The notes: generated by a model from the letters alone, not told the origin. Numbered from the stretch's first letter, positions 1 through 6,562 are shown. The stretch is DNA of 13,347 bases from Polyangiaceae bacterium (GCA_025936205.1 JAICTU010000242.1:1-13347); one strand, 5' to 3'. A program made the numbers and translations.

Positions 1-232
1 CCACGATCAAGTCGACCGCGGAAGCGTCCAGCGCCGCGCGCTGCAAGCAGCGCTGTGCCGCGCGATAGCCCAGGTCACTGGGGGCCTCGTCGGGCTCGCA
101 CAGATGTCGCTCACGGATGCCCGTGTGTGAAACGATCCACTCGTCCGACGTATCGATGGTGCGCTCGAGCTCTAGATTGCTGACCGATTTGGCGGGCACA
201 TAGGCTCCCACGCCACTGATTCGAATGCCCAT
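1..232 (-). CDS. fabH: 3-oxoacyl-ACP synthase III (KASIII/FabH-like), N-terminal part, cut by the window edge
   Basis: The family condenses an acyl-CoA primer with a malonyl thioester. Only the first 77 residues are visible. They start MGIRISGVGAYVPAKSV and carry the KASIII signature TSDEWIVSHTGIRERH at residues 28-43. By comparison with E. coli FabH, Trp32 is conserved but His36 stands where E. coli has Arg36, a residue that helps bind CoA. The catalytic Cys-His-Asn lies outside the window. The ATG at 232 follows GGAGGA with 10 bases of spacing. The gene begins 18 bases after the phaC stop, so it is very probably the last visible gene of the PHB operon. Either it is a housekeeping FabH, or it is an acetoacetyl-CoA synthase of NphT7 type replacing the missing thiolase. 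KASIII membership is solid; the substrate is inference. Confidence 0.87.
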   Translation of the reverse strand, partial: MGIRISGVGAYVPAKSVSNLELERTIDTSDEWIVSHTGIRERHLCEPDEAPSDLGYRAAQRCLQRAALDASAVDLIV

Positions 233-250
233 GGCTTTCTCGTCCTCCGG

Positions 251-1378
251 CTACGATAGGGTTGGCGATAACAAGGAAGCTCTCGGCGAGGAGCGCTCGG
301 CGAGCCAGCGCGTGGCTGCAGGCCAGAGGGTTTTGTGCGCCTTGCTGCTGACGACCAGCCCCACGTGGCCAGCATCGATTCGCAACTCGTCGACCTCGCG
401 GGAGCCCACGCACCTGCGGATGCCTCGAGTCGACTCGGGGACCACCAGGTGGTCCTTGTCCGCCGTCAGCAAGAGCAGCGGGCAACGGATCTGCTGCAAC
501 TCGATCCGCTGCTGCCCCAGCTCGAGCTCGCCCCGCACCAGCTCGTTGTTTCGATACAGCTTGTGCACGAACTCCCGAAAGGTCGCGCCTGCGACGGGGA
601 TGTTGTCGTTCACCCAGGTCTCCATCGCGAAGTAGCTCGACAGAAACCGGCCGTCGTCAAAGTTCTCGGCCAGGCTGATGTTCTTCTCCAGCAGGTTCTG
701 CACCGGCCGCATCGCGAGAAAACACGTCTGCAGAAACTCGGCGGGGCAGTTGCCGTGGATGTCGATCAGCGTGTCCACGTCGAAGCCCTTGCGGTTCGTC
801 CAGACATGGAGCAGGGACTCTCTTCCCGAAAAGTCGATCGGCGCGGCGAGCAACGTCAGCGTCTTGACCTTGCGCGGCTGCAGCGCGGTGTAGAGGGCGG
901 AGAGTGTACCGCCCATGCAGTAGCCGAGCAGGTGCAAGCGCTCGATGCTCTGCTCGCGCAGCACGAAGTCAATGACCCGCGCCAACCGGCCGCTCACGTA
1001 GTCGTCCAGCGTGAGCCCTCGGTCGGCGTGCGACGGTACGCCCCAATCGATGAGGTAAACCTCGAAGCCGCGCTCCAGGTAGCGCTCCACCACGCTCTTG
1101 CCCGGCTGCAGATCGAGAATGTAGGGGCGGTTCACCAGGGCATAGCAGAACACGACCGGCTCGGCTTGCGTGGCAGGCGTTCGCCGCCGGTAGCGCAGCA
1201 GCTCGAGGGTGCCGTCGCGGAACACCACGTCGCGCGGTGTCGTGCCCACGCGCGTGCCGAGCGCCGTGCGCAGCGCACCTGGCGCACTCAACACACGGCG
1301 CCAGGCGCGGCGCTGCTCGACCAGCAGTGCCCCCTGCTGTTCGAGCAAGCGCGAAAGGATACGTCTTGGAGCTAACAC
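251..1378 (-). CDS. phaC: Poly(3-hydroxyalkanoate) synthase catalytic subunit, class III/IV type
   Basis: The enzyme polymerises (R)-3-hydroxyacyl-CoA, mainly 3-hydroxybutyryl-CoA, into cytoplasmic PHA granules. The protein has 375 residues, near the roughly 355-360 of two-subunit synthases and far shorter than the roughly 590 of class I. Visible marks are the block ALVNRPYILDLQPGKSVV (80-97), the sequence VYLIDWG (107-113), and the Cys-type lipase box GYCMGG (152-157). The likely triad is Cys154, Asp309 (in DKDHLV) and His338 (in AGHVG). The start is GTG at 1378, 7 bases after the phaB stop and without a clear ribosome binding site, suggesting translational coupling to phaB. Two-subunit synthases need a PhaE or PhaR partner; the phasin-like gene at 2608-3093 is the obvious candidate. 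The family call is very firm; class III versus IV cannot be settled by eye. Confidence 0.95.
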   Translation of the reverse strand: MLAPRRILSRLLEQQGALLVEQRRAWRRVLSAPGALRTALGTRVGTTPRDVVFRDGTLELLRYRRRTPATQAEPVVFCYALVNRPYILDLQPGKSVVERYLERGFEVYLIDWGVPSHADRGLTLDDYVSGRLARVIDFVLREQSIERLHLLGYCMGGTLSALYTALQPRKVKTLTLLAAPIDFSGRESLLHVWTNRKGFDVDTLIDIHGNCPAEFLQTCFLAMRPVQNLLEKNISLAENFDDGRFLSSYFAMETWVNDNIPVAGATFREFVHKLYRNNELVRGELELGQQRIELQQIRCPLLLLTADKDHLVVPESTRGIRRCVGSREVDELRIDAGHVGLVVSSKAHKTLWPAATRWLAERSSPRASLLSPTLS

Positions 1379-1385
1379 CGCGTGC

Positions 1386-2234
1386 TCACATCGCCATGCC
1401 GCCGTTCACGTCGAGCACGTGACCGGTGATGAATCCGGCAGCGGGAGAAGCGAGAAAGAGCACACTGGCGCCGATCTCCATCGGGTCGCCAAGGCGGCCG
1501 ACGGGCGTCAGGTCCAGCACGGACTTCAACGCCTTCTCCGGCACCCCCTCGAGCATGCGCGTCTTGATGAAGCCAGGGGCGATCGCGTTCACGGTGACGC
1601 CCTTGCTCGCGTATTCTCGAGCCAGAGTCTTGGTCAGCCCGATCAGGCCAGCCTTGGCGGCGGCGTAGTTGGCCTGGCCAAAGTTGCCGACGCGGCCGAC
1701 GATGCTGGAGATGTTGATCACGCGGCCCCAGCCGCGCAGCGCCATGGCGTCGATGAACAGGCGCGTCACATCGAACACGCTGTTCAGATTCGTGTTGATC
1801 ACCTCGTCCCAGGCGCCGCGATCCATCTTGCGAAAGGAGCGATCGCGGGTGATCCCGGCGTTGTTGACGAGCACGTCGATGCCGTCGAAATCGTCGTTGA
1901 TGCGGCTGCACATCGTCGCGACGTCGCGCGAGGCGGCAACATCGAAGCAATACGCGTGCGCCTTTCTGCCCAACTCCGCGATCTCGGCACAGACGCCCTC
2001 GGCGACGCCGCCGCCCGAAGGGCTCGCGCCGATGGCGACGTCGGCTCCCGCCGCTGCGAGGGAGAGCGCGCACGCTCGACCGATGCCGCGCGAGCCGCCA
2101 GTGACCAGCACCTTCTTCCCGAGCAAACTGAAGCTCGGGATCTCGGTGATGCGAGAGACGGGGCCGGGGCTCGGCTCCAGCGCCATGGGCACGCTGGACG
2201 TGGACCTGCTGGAAATGGGTAGTGCGGTTACCAT
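1386..2234 (-). CDS. phaB: Acetoacetyl-CoA reductase (PhaB/FabG-type short-chain dehydrogenase)
   Basis: It reduces acetoacetyl-CoA to (R)-3-hydroxybutyryl-CoA, the monomer used by PhaC. The protein has 282 residues with a classical SDR fold: cofactor loop TGGSRGIG (45-52), NNAG (124-127), Asn149, Ser177, Tyr190 in YAAAK and Lys194, and the C-terminal DVNGGMAM. SDRs of the FabG/PhaB group cannot be separated by motif; the position directly before phaC favours PhaB. The ATG at 2234 is preceded by AGGAGA with 9 bases of spacing. This start gives an unusual leader of about 37 residues rich in Ser and Pro before the Rossmann fold. The open frame extends upstream to 2312, but no ribosome binding site supports that. 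Housekeeping FabG is the main alternative. Confidence 0.87.
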   Translation of the reverse strand: MVTALPISSRSTSSVPMALEPSPGPVSRITEIPSFSLLGKKVLVTGGSRGIGRACALSLAAAGADVAIGASPSGGGVAEGVCAEIAELGRKAHAYCFDVAASRDVATMCSRINDDFDGIDVLVNNAGITRDRSFRKMDRGAWDEVINTNLNSVFDVTRLFIDAMALRGWGRVINISSIVGRVGNFGQANYAAAKAGLIGLTKTLAREYASKGVTVNAIAPGFIKTRMLEGVPEKALKSVLDLTPVGRLGDPMEIGASVLFLASPAAGFITGHVLDVNGGMAM

Positions 2235-2342
2235 GGAAACACTTCTCCTGTGCCGTCTACGCGCGGAGCGCGACGGTGCAGTGAGCCCGCGCGGTCCCCT
2301 CGAAGGAGACATCGTGCCGTCGCGCGGGCAGATCGGAAAGAT

Positions 2343-2606
2343 TCAGGTCCGGCGGGTTGCGCCGGACCCCTGTGGATTCTCGTCGAGGACGTTCCCTCGC
2401 CCGAGCAGCTGTGCAGCGCTGGTTTGCAAGGAGTGGGCGCCGCGCAGGGCAGCAAACCCCACGCGCATCGCCCCTGAAAACCAGCGAGAGCGCAAGTAGC
2501 GATCGGTGACGTGGGTGAGACCTTCCAGCCACCGACGCCGCATGCGCCCGGGGTCGATGAAGAACGGGCTTCTGCCCTGCTGATCTTCGGTCTCGCCGAG
2601 CTTCAC
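2343..2606 (-). CDS. Small uncharacterised protein inside the PHB operon (87 residues)
   Basis: I do not recognise this protein. The GTG at 2606 lies 1 base after the TGA of the phasin-like gene, so translation could be coupled; a further ATG lies at residue 22. Most codons end in G or C, as in the neighbouring real genes, and the frame fills the gap between the small subunit gene and phaB. The N-terminal 20 residues are polar. The middle (about 22-62) looks like amphipathic helices with many Arg, Trp and Leu residues, including RRRWLEGL and RYLRSRWFSGAM. The last 20 residues are polar and low in complexity. There is no signal peptide or clear transmembrane segment. Operon position suggests a granule-surface or synthase-associated role, which is inference. 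The alternative is a non-coding leader of phaB. Confidence 0.5.
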   Translation of the reverse strand: MKLGETEDQQGRSPFFIDPGRMRRRWLEGLTHVTDRYLRSRWFSGAMRVGFAALRGAHSLQTSAAQLLGRGNVLDENPQGSGATRRT

Positions 2607-2607
2607 G

Positions 2608-3093
2608 TCAGGCTCGCGCGGTCTGACTCTCCGAATACGCTCGCCCGGCCTCGCGATAATTGCGAGACGAGTCGCTTTCTGGAGGCGTGGGGGCGCTGCG
2701 CGCGAGCTCGAACCATTTCTCGGCAGCACCCTGAAAGTCCCGAAACTGGGCCTCCGAGCGCTCCTTGAAGTTGTCGGACAGCTTGCGCCAGAGGTCTTCG
2801 ACGAGCCGGCGGTACTCCTCCGGGGACTTCGCCTCTCCCACTCGAAAGCTTTGCTCGATCACGTCGATGCCGGCGCGATAGCTCGTGTCCAGCAACTCCC
2901 GCTGCTTGTTCAGAGTGTCTTTTGCGGAGTCGAGCCAGCGCTTCTGTACGGCCTCGCTCCACTCCCCTGCCGTGCCGGGCGAGCTCACCGGCATCGAGGG
3001 CCACTGTTGCACCCACTGGCGAAACACATCCTGCTGCGCTTGCATCGTGGCTTCAGACGCTCGGCGAAAACTTTCGAACAATTGAGCAAACAT
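2608..3093 (-). CDS. Phasin-like / PHA synthase small subunit (PhaE/PhaR/PhaP type)
   Basis: Phasins coat PHA granules, and PhaE or PhaR subunits activate class III or IV PhaC. The protein has 161 residues and is almost wholly helical. The N-terminal part MFAQLFESFRRASEATMQAQ runs into a Trp-containing helix (QWVQQW, 26-31). A Pro/Ser-rich linker (32-43) follows, then long amphipathic coiled helices (44-130) with the phasin-like patch EAKSPEEYRRLVEDLWRKL (87-105). The tail is short and polar. The start is the ATG at 3093, preceded by GGAGGG at 5 bases spacing. The frame continues 16 codons upstream, but those lack this site. It is first in the cluster, as phaR is in the Bacillus phaRBC operon. 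It is much shorter than typical PhaE (about 360 residues) and nearer PhaR or phasins in size, so I leave the symbol blank. Confidence 0.77.
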   Translation of the reverse strand: MFAQLFESFRRASEATMQAQQDVFRQWVQQWPSMPVSSPGTAGEWSEAVQKRWLDSAKDTLNKQRELLDTSYRAGIDVIEQSFRVGEAKSPEEYRRLVEDLWRKLSDNFKERSEAQFRDFQGAAEKWFELARSAPTPPESDSSRNYREAGRAYSESQTARA

Positions 3094-3187
3094 CGTTTCC
3101 CTCCATCCGATTGTCACCAATCGAGCCAATTTTGGCTGCATGGCGTTATCGGGGCTGCCGTTGATTGATTCCTGTTACCTGACCGTT

Positions 3188-3330
3188 ACTCGAGCGCTGC
3201 TGTTCCGTGCGTGTCGATTGCCAGCGCCCCGTTCTTGAATTTGCCTGGTTCGCGCCGCATCAGTCTCTCGAGCGTCTGCCGATCACTCGCGCATCCTCGC
3301 GGATGCGCTCGCCACCGACTCGAGCGCTGC
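3188..3330. repeat. Direct repeat of 13 bases, two copies, in the PHB operon leader region
   Basis: ACTCGAGCGCTGC occurs exactly at 3188-3200 and 3318-3330. A related version with one extra base, CTCGAGCGTCTGC, lies between them near 3267-3279. Two perfect copies 130 bases apart, upstream of an operon start, could be regulator binding sites. Chance similarity in G+C-rich DNA is not excluded. Confidence 0.4.
3289..3308. repeat. Stem-loop with a perfect 8-bp stem
   Basis: GCGCATCC at 3289-3296 pairs exactly with GGATGCGC at 3301-3308 across the four-base loop TCGC. No T-run follows on either strand, so it is not a classical intrinsic terminator. It lies about 200 bases upstream of the phasin-like start and could be part of a long 5' leader, a small RNA or an operator. 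Confidence 0.5.
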
Positions 3331-3639
3331 CTTTAGCAAGCCGCGATCCATCACACCTTTGTCTGCATGGTCCCCCTGGCCGCGCAACGTTCGCGCACCG
3401 GCCAGACCTCCTCGGCTTAATCGCATTCGAGGACTGTGGCGAGCGCTACAGCACAGCGGTGCATTCGGCCTCGAACGTCCTTCCAGTCTGAAGCGCGATC
3501 GGGCAAATCAGAGCGCCGCTGGAAGCGCCTTTATTTAGCCGTGAGTTCTCATGCTTGCGTCGACTTCAACGAACGTGCGACGCGCGGGTAACGGGCGAAA
3601 CGTGACGGCAACGTGACAATGCCGTGAAGCGCCTTGCGA

Positions 3640-3681
3640 GATCAATGCCGCGCGCGGTCTCCGCGATCGCGGCATCGGATC
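3640..3681 (-). terminator. Strong hairpin downstream of phaZ, candidate terminator
   Basis: ATGCCGCGCGCGG at 3645-3657 pairs with CCGCG (3661-3665) and CGCGGCAT (3668-3675). This leaves the loop TCT and a two-base AT bulge, a stem of 13 base pairs. GATC at 3640-3643 and 3678-3681 can add four more pairs outside a small internal loop. It begins about 56 bases past the phaZ stop. It lacks a U-tract, so it may instead stabilise the 3' end or act in Rho-dependent termination. Confidence 0.5.
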
Positions 3682-3737
3682 AGCAGTGTCAACGCGCCCC
3701 AGCCCGGGCCCTGCTGGCTGGCGCCCAGAGCCCGCGC

Positions 3738-4976
3738 TCAGGAGCCGGCGATGAAATCGCGCACCAGCGGGTAGACGCTCTCTCGCCAGCGCCGCCCGCT
3801 GAAGATGCCGTAGTGCCCGGCGCCCTTGACCATCAGGTGCTGCTTTCGCTCTGCCGGGATGCCCTTGCACAGATCCTGCGCGGCCTGCGTCTGGCCCAGG
3901 CCAGAGATGTCGTCCAGCTCCCCCTCGATCGTGAACAAGGCCGTCCTCGTCAGCGCCTCCGGCGCTACGCGCGAACCGCGTACGTGCCACAGCCCGCGCG
4001 GCAGCAGGTGGTCCTTGAACACGATGCGTATGCAATCCATGTAGTACTCGGCGGGCAGATCAATCACCGCGTTGTACTCGTCGTAGAAGCGTCGATGGGC
4101 CGCCGCGTCTTCCAGATCGCCCTCGACCAGGTGGCGATAGAAGTCCCAGTGCGATCCCATGTGCCGCCCCGGGTTCATGGCGATGAAGCCCGCATGCTGC
4201 AGAAAGCCGGGATACACGCGCCGGCCACGGCCTGGGTACATGGCGGGGACCTCGTGCAACACGTTCTGCTCGAACCATTGCAGCGGGTGATCGGTCGCCA
4301 GATCATTGACCCGGGTGGGGCTGCAGCGTGAATCGATGGGACCGCCCATCATGGTCAAGCTGCGCGGTGCCTGCTCGCCAGCGGAAGCCAGCAGCGACGC
4401 CGCTGCCAGCACCGGCACACAGGGCTGGCACACCGAGATCACGTGCAAGCGCTCGGCCCCGATCTGGCGGATGAACTCGATCACGTAGGCGACATAGTCA
4501 TCCAGCGTGAACGGGCCTTGTGTGCGCGGTACGAGCCGCGCATCGACCCAATCGGTGATGTACACCCGGTGATCGGCCAGGAGCGTCCGCACCGTGTCCC
4601 GCAGCAGCGTGGCATGGTGCCCCGAGAGCGGAGCCACCACCAGCACCGCCGGATCCCGCTGCAACGCCTCGCGCACGGCGGGATCGTCGCTCTGTCGTTC
4701 GAAGCTGCGCAGCCGGCAGAAGGGCTTGCTCGAAAGCGTCTTTTCCGCGACCGCGACCGTGGCTCCGCGCACCTCCACGGAACGGATCCCGAACTCAGGC
4801 TTCGGGTAGTCCTTGCCCAGTCGATAGAACAGCTCGTAACCGGCAGCGATGCGCGACGCCCCGGGCATCTGGGACAGCCAACTGCCCGGCGTCGAAAACA
4901 AGCAAGCGCCGACGCGCGCTAGGTAGGTGGCAGGACTGAGAAGCGCGCGATTGAACTCGTGAATCTGGTAAAGCAT
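3738..4976 (-). CDS. phaZ: Intracellular poly(3-hydroxybutyrate) depolymerase
   Basis: It breaks down native granule PHB inside the cell, releasing 3-hydroxybutyrate units or thiolysis products. The protein has 412 residues, close to the 419 of Cupriavidus necator PhaZ1, and begins MLYQIHEFNRALLSP like that family. The nucleophile is a cysteine: Cys183 in SVCQPCVPVLAA, with Asp355 (GELDDISG) and His388 (GAGHYG). As I recall, these match the residue numbers reported for the C. necator enzyme. There is no signal peptide, as expected for an intracellular enzyme. The open frame extends 38 codons upstream to 5090, but the family N-terminus and an improbable Cys/Arg-rich upstream segment favour the ATG at 4976. 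No Shine-Dalgarno motif is visible before it. bdhA lies 191 bases upstream on the same strand and would handle the released monomer. Confidence 0.94.
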   Translation of the reverse strand: MLYQIHEFNRALLSPATYLARVGACLFSTPGSWLSQMPGASRIAAGYELFYRLGKDYPKPEFGIRSVEVRGATVAVAEKTLSSKPFCRLRSFERQSDDPAVREALQRDPAVLVVAPLSGHHATLLRDTVRTLLADHRVYITDWVDARLVPRTQGPFTLDDYVAYVIEFIRQIGAERLHVISVCQPCVPVLAAASLLASAGEQAPRSLTMMGGPIDSRCSPTRVNDLATDHPLQWFEQNVLHEVPAMYPGRGRRVYPGFLQHAGFIAMNPGRHMGSHWDFYRHLVEGDLEDAAAHRRFYDEYNAVIDLPAEYYMDCIRIVFKDHLLPRGLWHVRGSRVAPEALTRTALFTIEGELDDISGLGQTQAAQDLCKGIPAERKQHLMVKGAGHYGIFSGRRWRESVYPLVRDFIAGS

Positions 4977-5008
4977 CGTGGGGGGACAATCGGGGGTGCG
5001 AGGTGCCC

Positions 5009-5020
5009 CTGCTCGAGCAG
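5009..5020. promoter_or_regulatory. Perfect 12-base palindrome upstream of phaZ
   Basis: CTGCTCGAGCAG is fully self-complementary and lies 33-44 bases upstream of the phaZ ATG, within the 191-base gap between bdhA and phaZ. The position suits an operator for a dimeric regulator. I found no second copy before the other PHB genes, so the role is only suggested. Confidence 0.35.
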
Positions 5021-5167
5021 TGCGGGAGCACGCGGCGGGGAGGACGCGCGCAGTGTTTGCAGCGTAGCACGGGATCGGCAGTGCTCCCAACGACGTCCCC
5101 GGGCGACTTCTGCGGGTACACCTCGCACCCCGGGCATTCGCCGCGCAATCACCCCCGAAGCGAGCTG

Positions 5168-5926
5168 TCAGCGGATCGTCCAGCCGCCATCGACCACGAT
5201 CATCTGCCCGGTGATGTTGCGGGCCGCCGGTGAGGCCAGAAATGCGATGATGCCGGTGATTTCGTCGATGCCAATGAATACGCGCTTGGGCATCGGCTCC
5301 AGCATGATGCGGTCGATCACCTCCGCCTCTGAAATGCCGTGGGAACGAGCCTGAGCGGCGATCTGCTGGTCGACGAGCGGCGTCTTCACGTAGCTCGGGC
5401 AGATGGTATTGATCGTGATGTCGGTGTTCGCCGTCTCCAGCGCGATGGTCTTGGAAAATCCGATCAAACCGTGCTTCGCGGCGACATATGCGCTCTTGTA
5501 GGGGCTCGCCACCAACGAATGGATGCTGCCGATGTTGATGATGCGGCCGAAGCGGTGCTCGCGCATCATGGGCAGCACCGCTCGCGTCAGGCGCGCGCTG
5601 CCGATCAGCATCACCTGGATCAGGTACTCCCAGCGCTCGATCGGAAACTGCTCCAGCGGGGCCACGAACTGCAGCCCCGCGTTGTTGACCAATATGTCGG
5701 CCGGGCGAGAGAGCCGCCCGACGGCCTCCCGCACACTCTGGTCCGAGCTCACGTCCATCTCGAGCGCCTCGGCGGAAGCTCCGCTGGAGCGGATCTGCTC
5801 GACGACCTGCTGCACTTCCCCGAGCTCGAGATCGCTGGCGATGACGTGATGCCCGGACTGGGCGAGCTGGGCGGCGACGCCGGCTCCAATGCCGCTGGCT
5901 GCCCCGGTGATCAAGATGCTGTACAT
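5168..5926 (-). CDS. bdhA: D-3-hydroxybutyrate dehydrogenase (short-chain dehydrogenase)
   Basis: It oxidises (R)-3-hydroxybutyrate to acetoacetate with NAD+, the step after PHB depolymerisation. The protein has 252 residues: cofactor loop TGAASGIG (7-14), NNAG (81-84), Ser134, Tyr147 and Lys151. Substrate-pocket residues known from Pseudomonas fragi 3-hydroxybutyrate dehydrogenase appear at a constant offset of 8: Gln86, His136, Lys144, Gln188 and Trp249, which separates it from FabG-like SDRs. The pocket Trp187 of P. fragi is Tyr179 here. The ATG at 5926 has a strong GAGGAGG with about 9 bases of spacing. It is the most upstream gene of the minus-strand PHB block and is divergent from the VOC gene. 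Co-transcription with phaZ is possible but the 191-base gap leaves it open. Confidence 0.93.
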   Translation of the reverse strand: MYSILITGAASGIGAGVAAQLAQSGHHVIASDLELGEVQQVVEQIRSSGASAEALEMDVSSDQSVREAVGRLSRPADILVNNAGLQFVAPLEQFPIERWEYLIQVMLIGSARLTRAVLPMMREHRFGRIINIGSIHSLVASPYKSAYVAAKHGLIGFSKTIALETANTDITINTICPSYVKTPLVDQQIAAQARSHGISEAEVIDRIMLEPMPKRVFIGIDEITGIIAFLASPAARNITGQMIVVDGGWTIR

Positions 5927-6149
5927 GGCGGGAAACCTCCTCAGATGGGCGACTCGCAGCGCAAGTCGCGTGCCATCGTAGGCGAGGCGGATCTCCGCAT
6001 GCGAGCGGAGGCTCCCCTACGGCTCCGGGGAAATGAGTCGGCGCGACCCTGGCCGAGGCCCACGCTCCCGCACGACCCCGACTTACCGCGGGTCTCGAGC
6101 ACCGCTACGCCTGGCACGGGAGCCAGAGTGCCAGTACCATCAAGTATCT
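5927..6149. promoter_or_regulatory. Divergent intergenic region between bdhA and the VOC gene
   Basis: These 223 bases must hold promoters for bdhA (minus) and the VOC gene (plus). Visible elements are the bdhA ribosome binding site next to its ATG, a stem-loop CTCCGC/GCGGAG (5993-5998 with 6005-6010, loop ATGCGA), and an 11-base stretch at 5955-5965 identical to part of the 17-base repeat unit found at 6563-6666. TACCAT at 6135-6140 is a -10-like element close to the VOC start. No clear -35 was seen. Confidence 0.45.
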
Positions 6150-6509
6150 ATGGCCACCTTGTTCAGAGGCGTATTCTTGACGTCCAAGGACCCCGCGTCG
6201 ACCGCGCGGTTCTATCGAGACGTCGCCGGTTTGGAGCTCGAGCAGATGGGGGGTGAAGGTGCGTACGTGTACTGGCGGGTGGACCACGACGGCCTGCAGC
6301 TGGCGATCCACGATGCCCAGAAGTTTGCGGCTTACACCCACCCGCCGAAGCCCGAGTCGAACCTGACGCACCTCTATTTCAAGGTCGAGAGCCAGGAGGA
6401 TTTCCTGGAGCGCCTCCGCAAGATGAACATCAAGCCCCAGAGCACTGACGAAGTGGTGGTGACGGTTCTCGATCCGGACGGCCGAAGAGTAATGTTCGGC
6501 ACCACGTGA
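6150..6509 (+). CDS. VOC-superfamily (glyoxalase/bleomycin-resistance fold) protein
   Basis: It is a single small VOC protein of 119 residues, predicted cytoplasmic, made of two beta-alpha-beta-beta-beta modules. Module one starts FRGVFLTSKDPASTARFYRD (5-24). Module two starts near NLTHLYFKVES (71-81) and ends VVTVLDPDGRRVMFGTT. Usual glyoxalase metal positions are incomplete: no His in the first strand, and Met/Phe where a late Glu is expected, though His54 and His74 are present. It may therefore bind a ligand rather than catalyse glyoxalase chemistry. The frame runs upstream to 6033, but the fold begins at the ATG at 6150. That start has no Shine-Dalgarno motif, and a TACCAT -10-like element lies 9 bases before it. 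The true substrate cannot be read from the sequence. Confidence 0.82.
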   Translation: MATLFRGVFLTSKDPASTARFYRDVAGLELEQMGGEGAYVYWRVDHDGLQLAIHDAQKFAAYTHPPKPESNLTHLYFKVESQEDFLERLRKMNIKPQSTDEVVVTVLDPDGRRVMFGTT

Positions 6510-6562
6510 GCCCCCGTCGCGCTCCGGTAGAGCCAGTGACCTGCGAGGTGACGTTACAAATC

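Larger units (their letters stand above)
3094..3737. other. Intergenic region between phaZ and the PHB synthesis operon
   Basis: This stretch of about 640 bases holds no gene I can defend. It must contain the 3' end of the phaZ transcript and the promoter and leader of the synthesis operon. Visible structure is a strong hairpin at 3640-3681, a second stem-loop at 3289-3308, a 13-base direct repeat at 3188-3200 and 3318-3330, and short CCAAT repeats just upstream of the phasin-like start (about 3117-3131). A plus-strand frame at 3207-3491 exists but has weak codon bias and no recognisable product. No convincing -35/-10 pair was found. Confidence 0.6.

Noticed and set aside
335..1375. Plus-strand open frame of 346 codons opposite phaC
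   Set aside because: phaC on the minus strand has a complete catalytic triad and family blocks. The plus frame is rich in His, Gln, Arg and Ala without any motif.
251..1378. Class I PHA synthase or ordinary lipase
   Set aside because: The length of 375 residues, the Cys-type GYCMGG box and the RPYILDLQPGKS block fit class III/IV PhaC, not class I or a Ser lipase.
1209..2222. Plus-strand open frame of 337 codons opposite phaB
   Set aside because: It is a shadow of the SDR gene; low-complexity Arg/Ala/His composition and no motif.
3207..3491. Plus-strand frame of 94 codons in the intergenic region
   Set aside because: It starts with GTG, has weaker third-position G/C bias than real genes here, no ribosome binding site, no recognisable product, and is crossed by the 3289-3308 stem-loop and one copy of the direct repeat.
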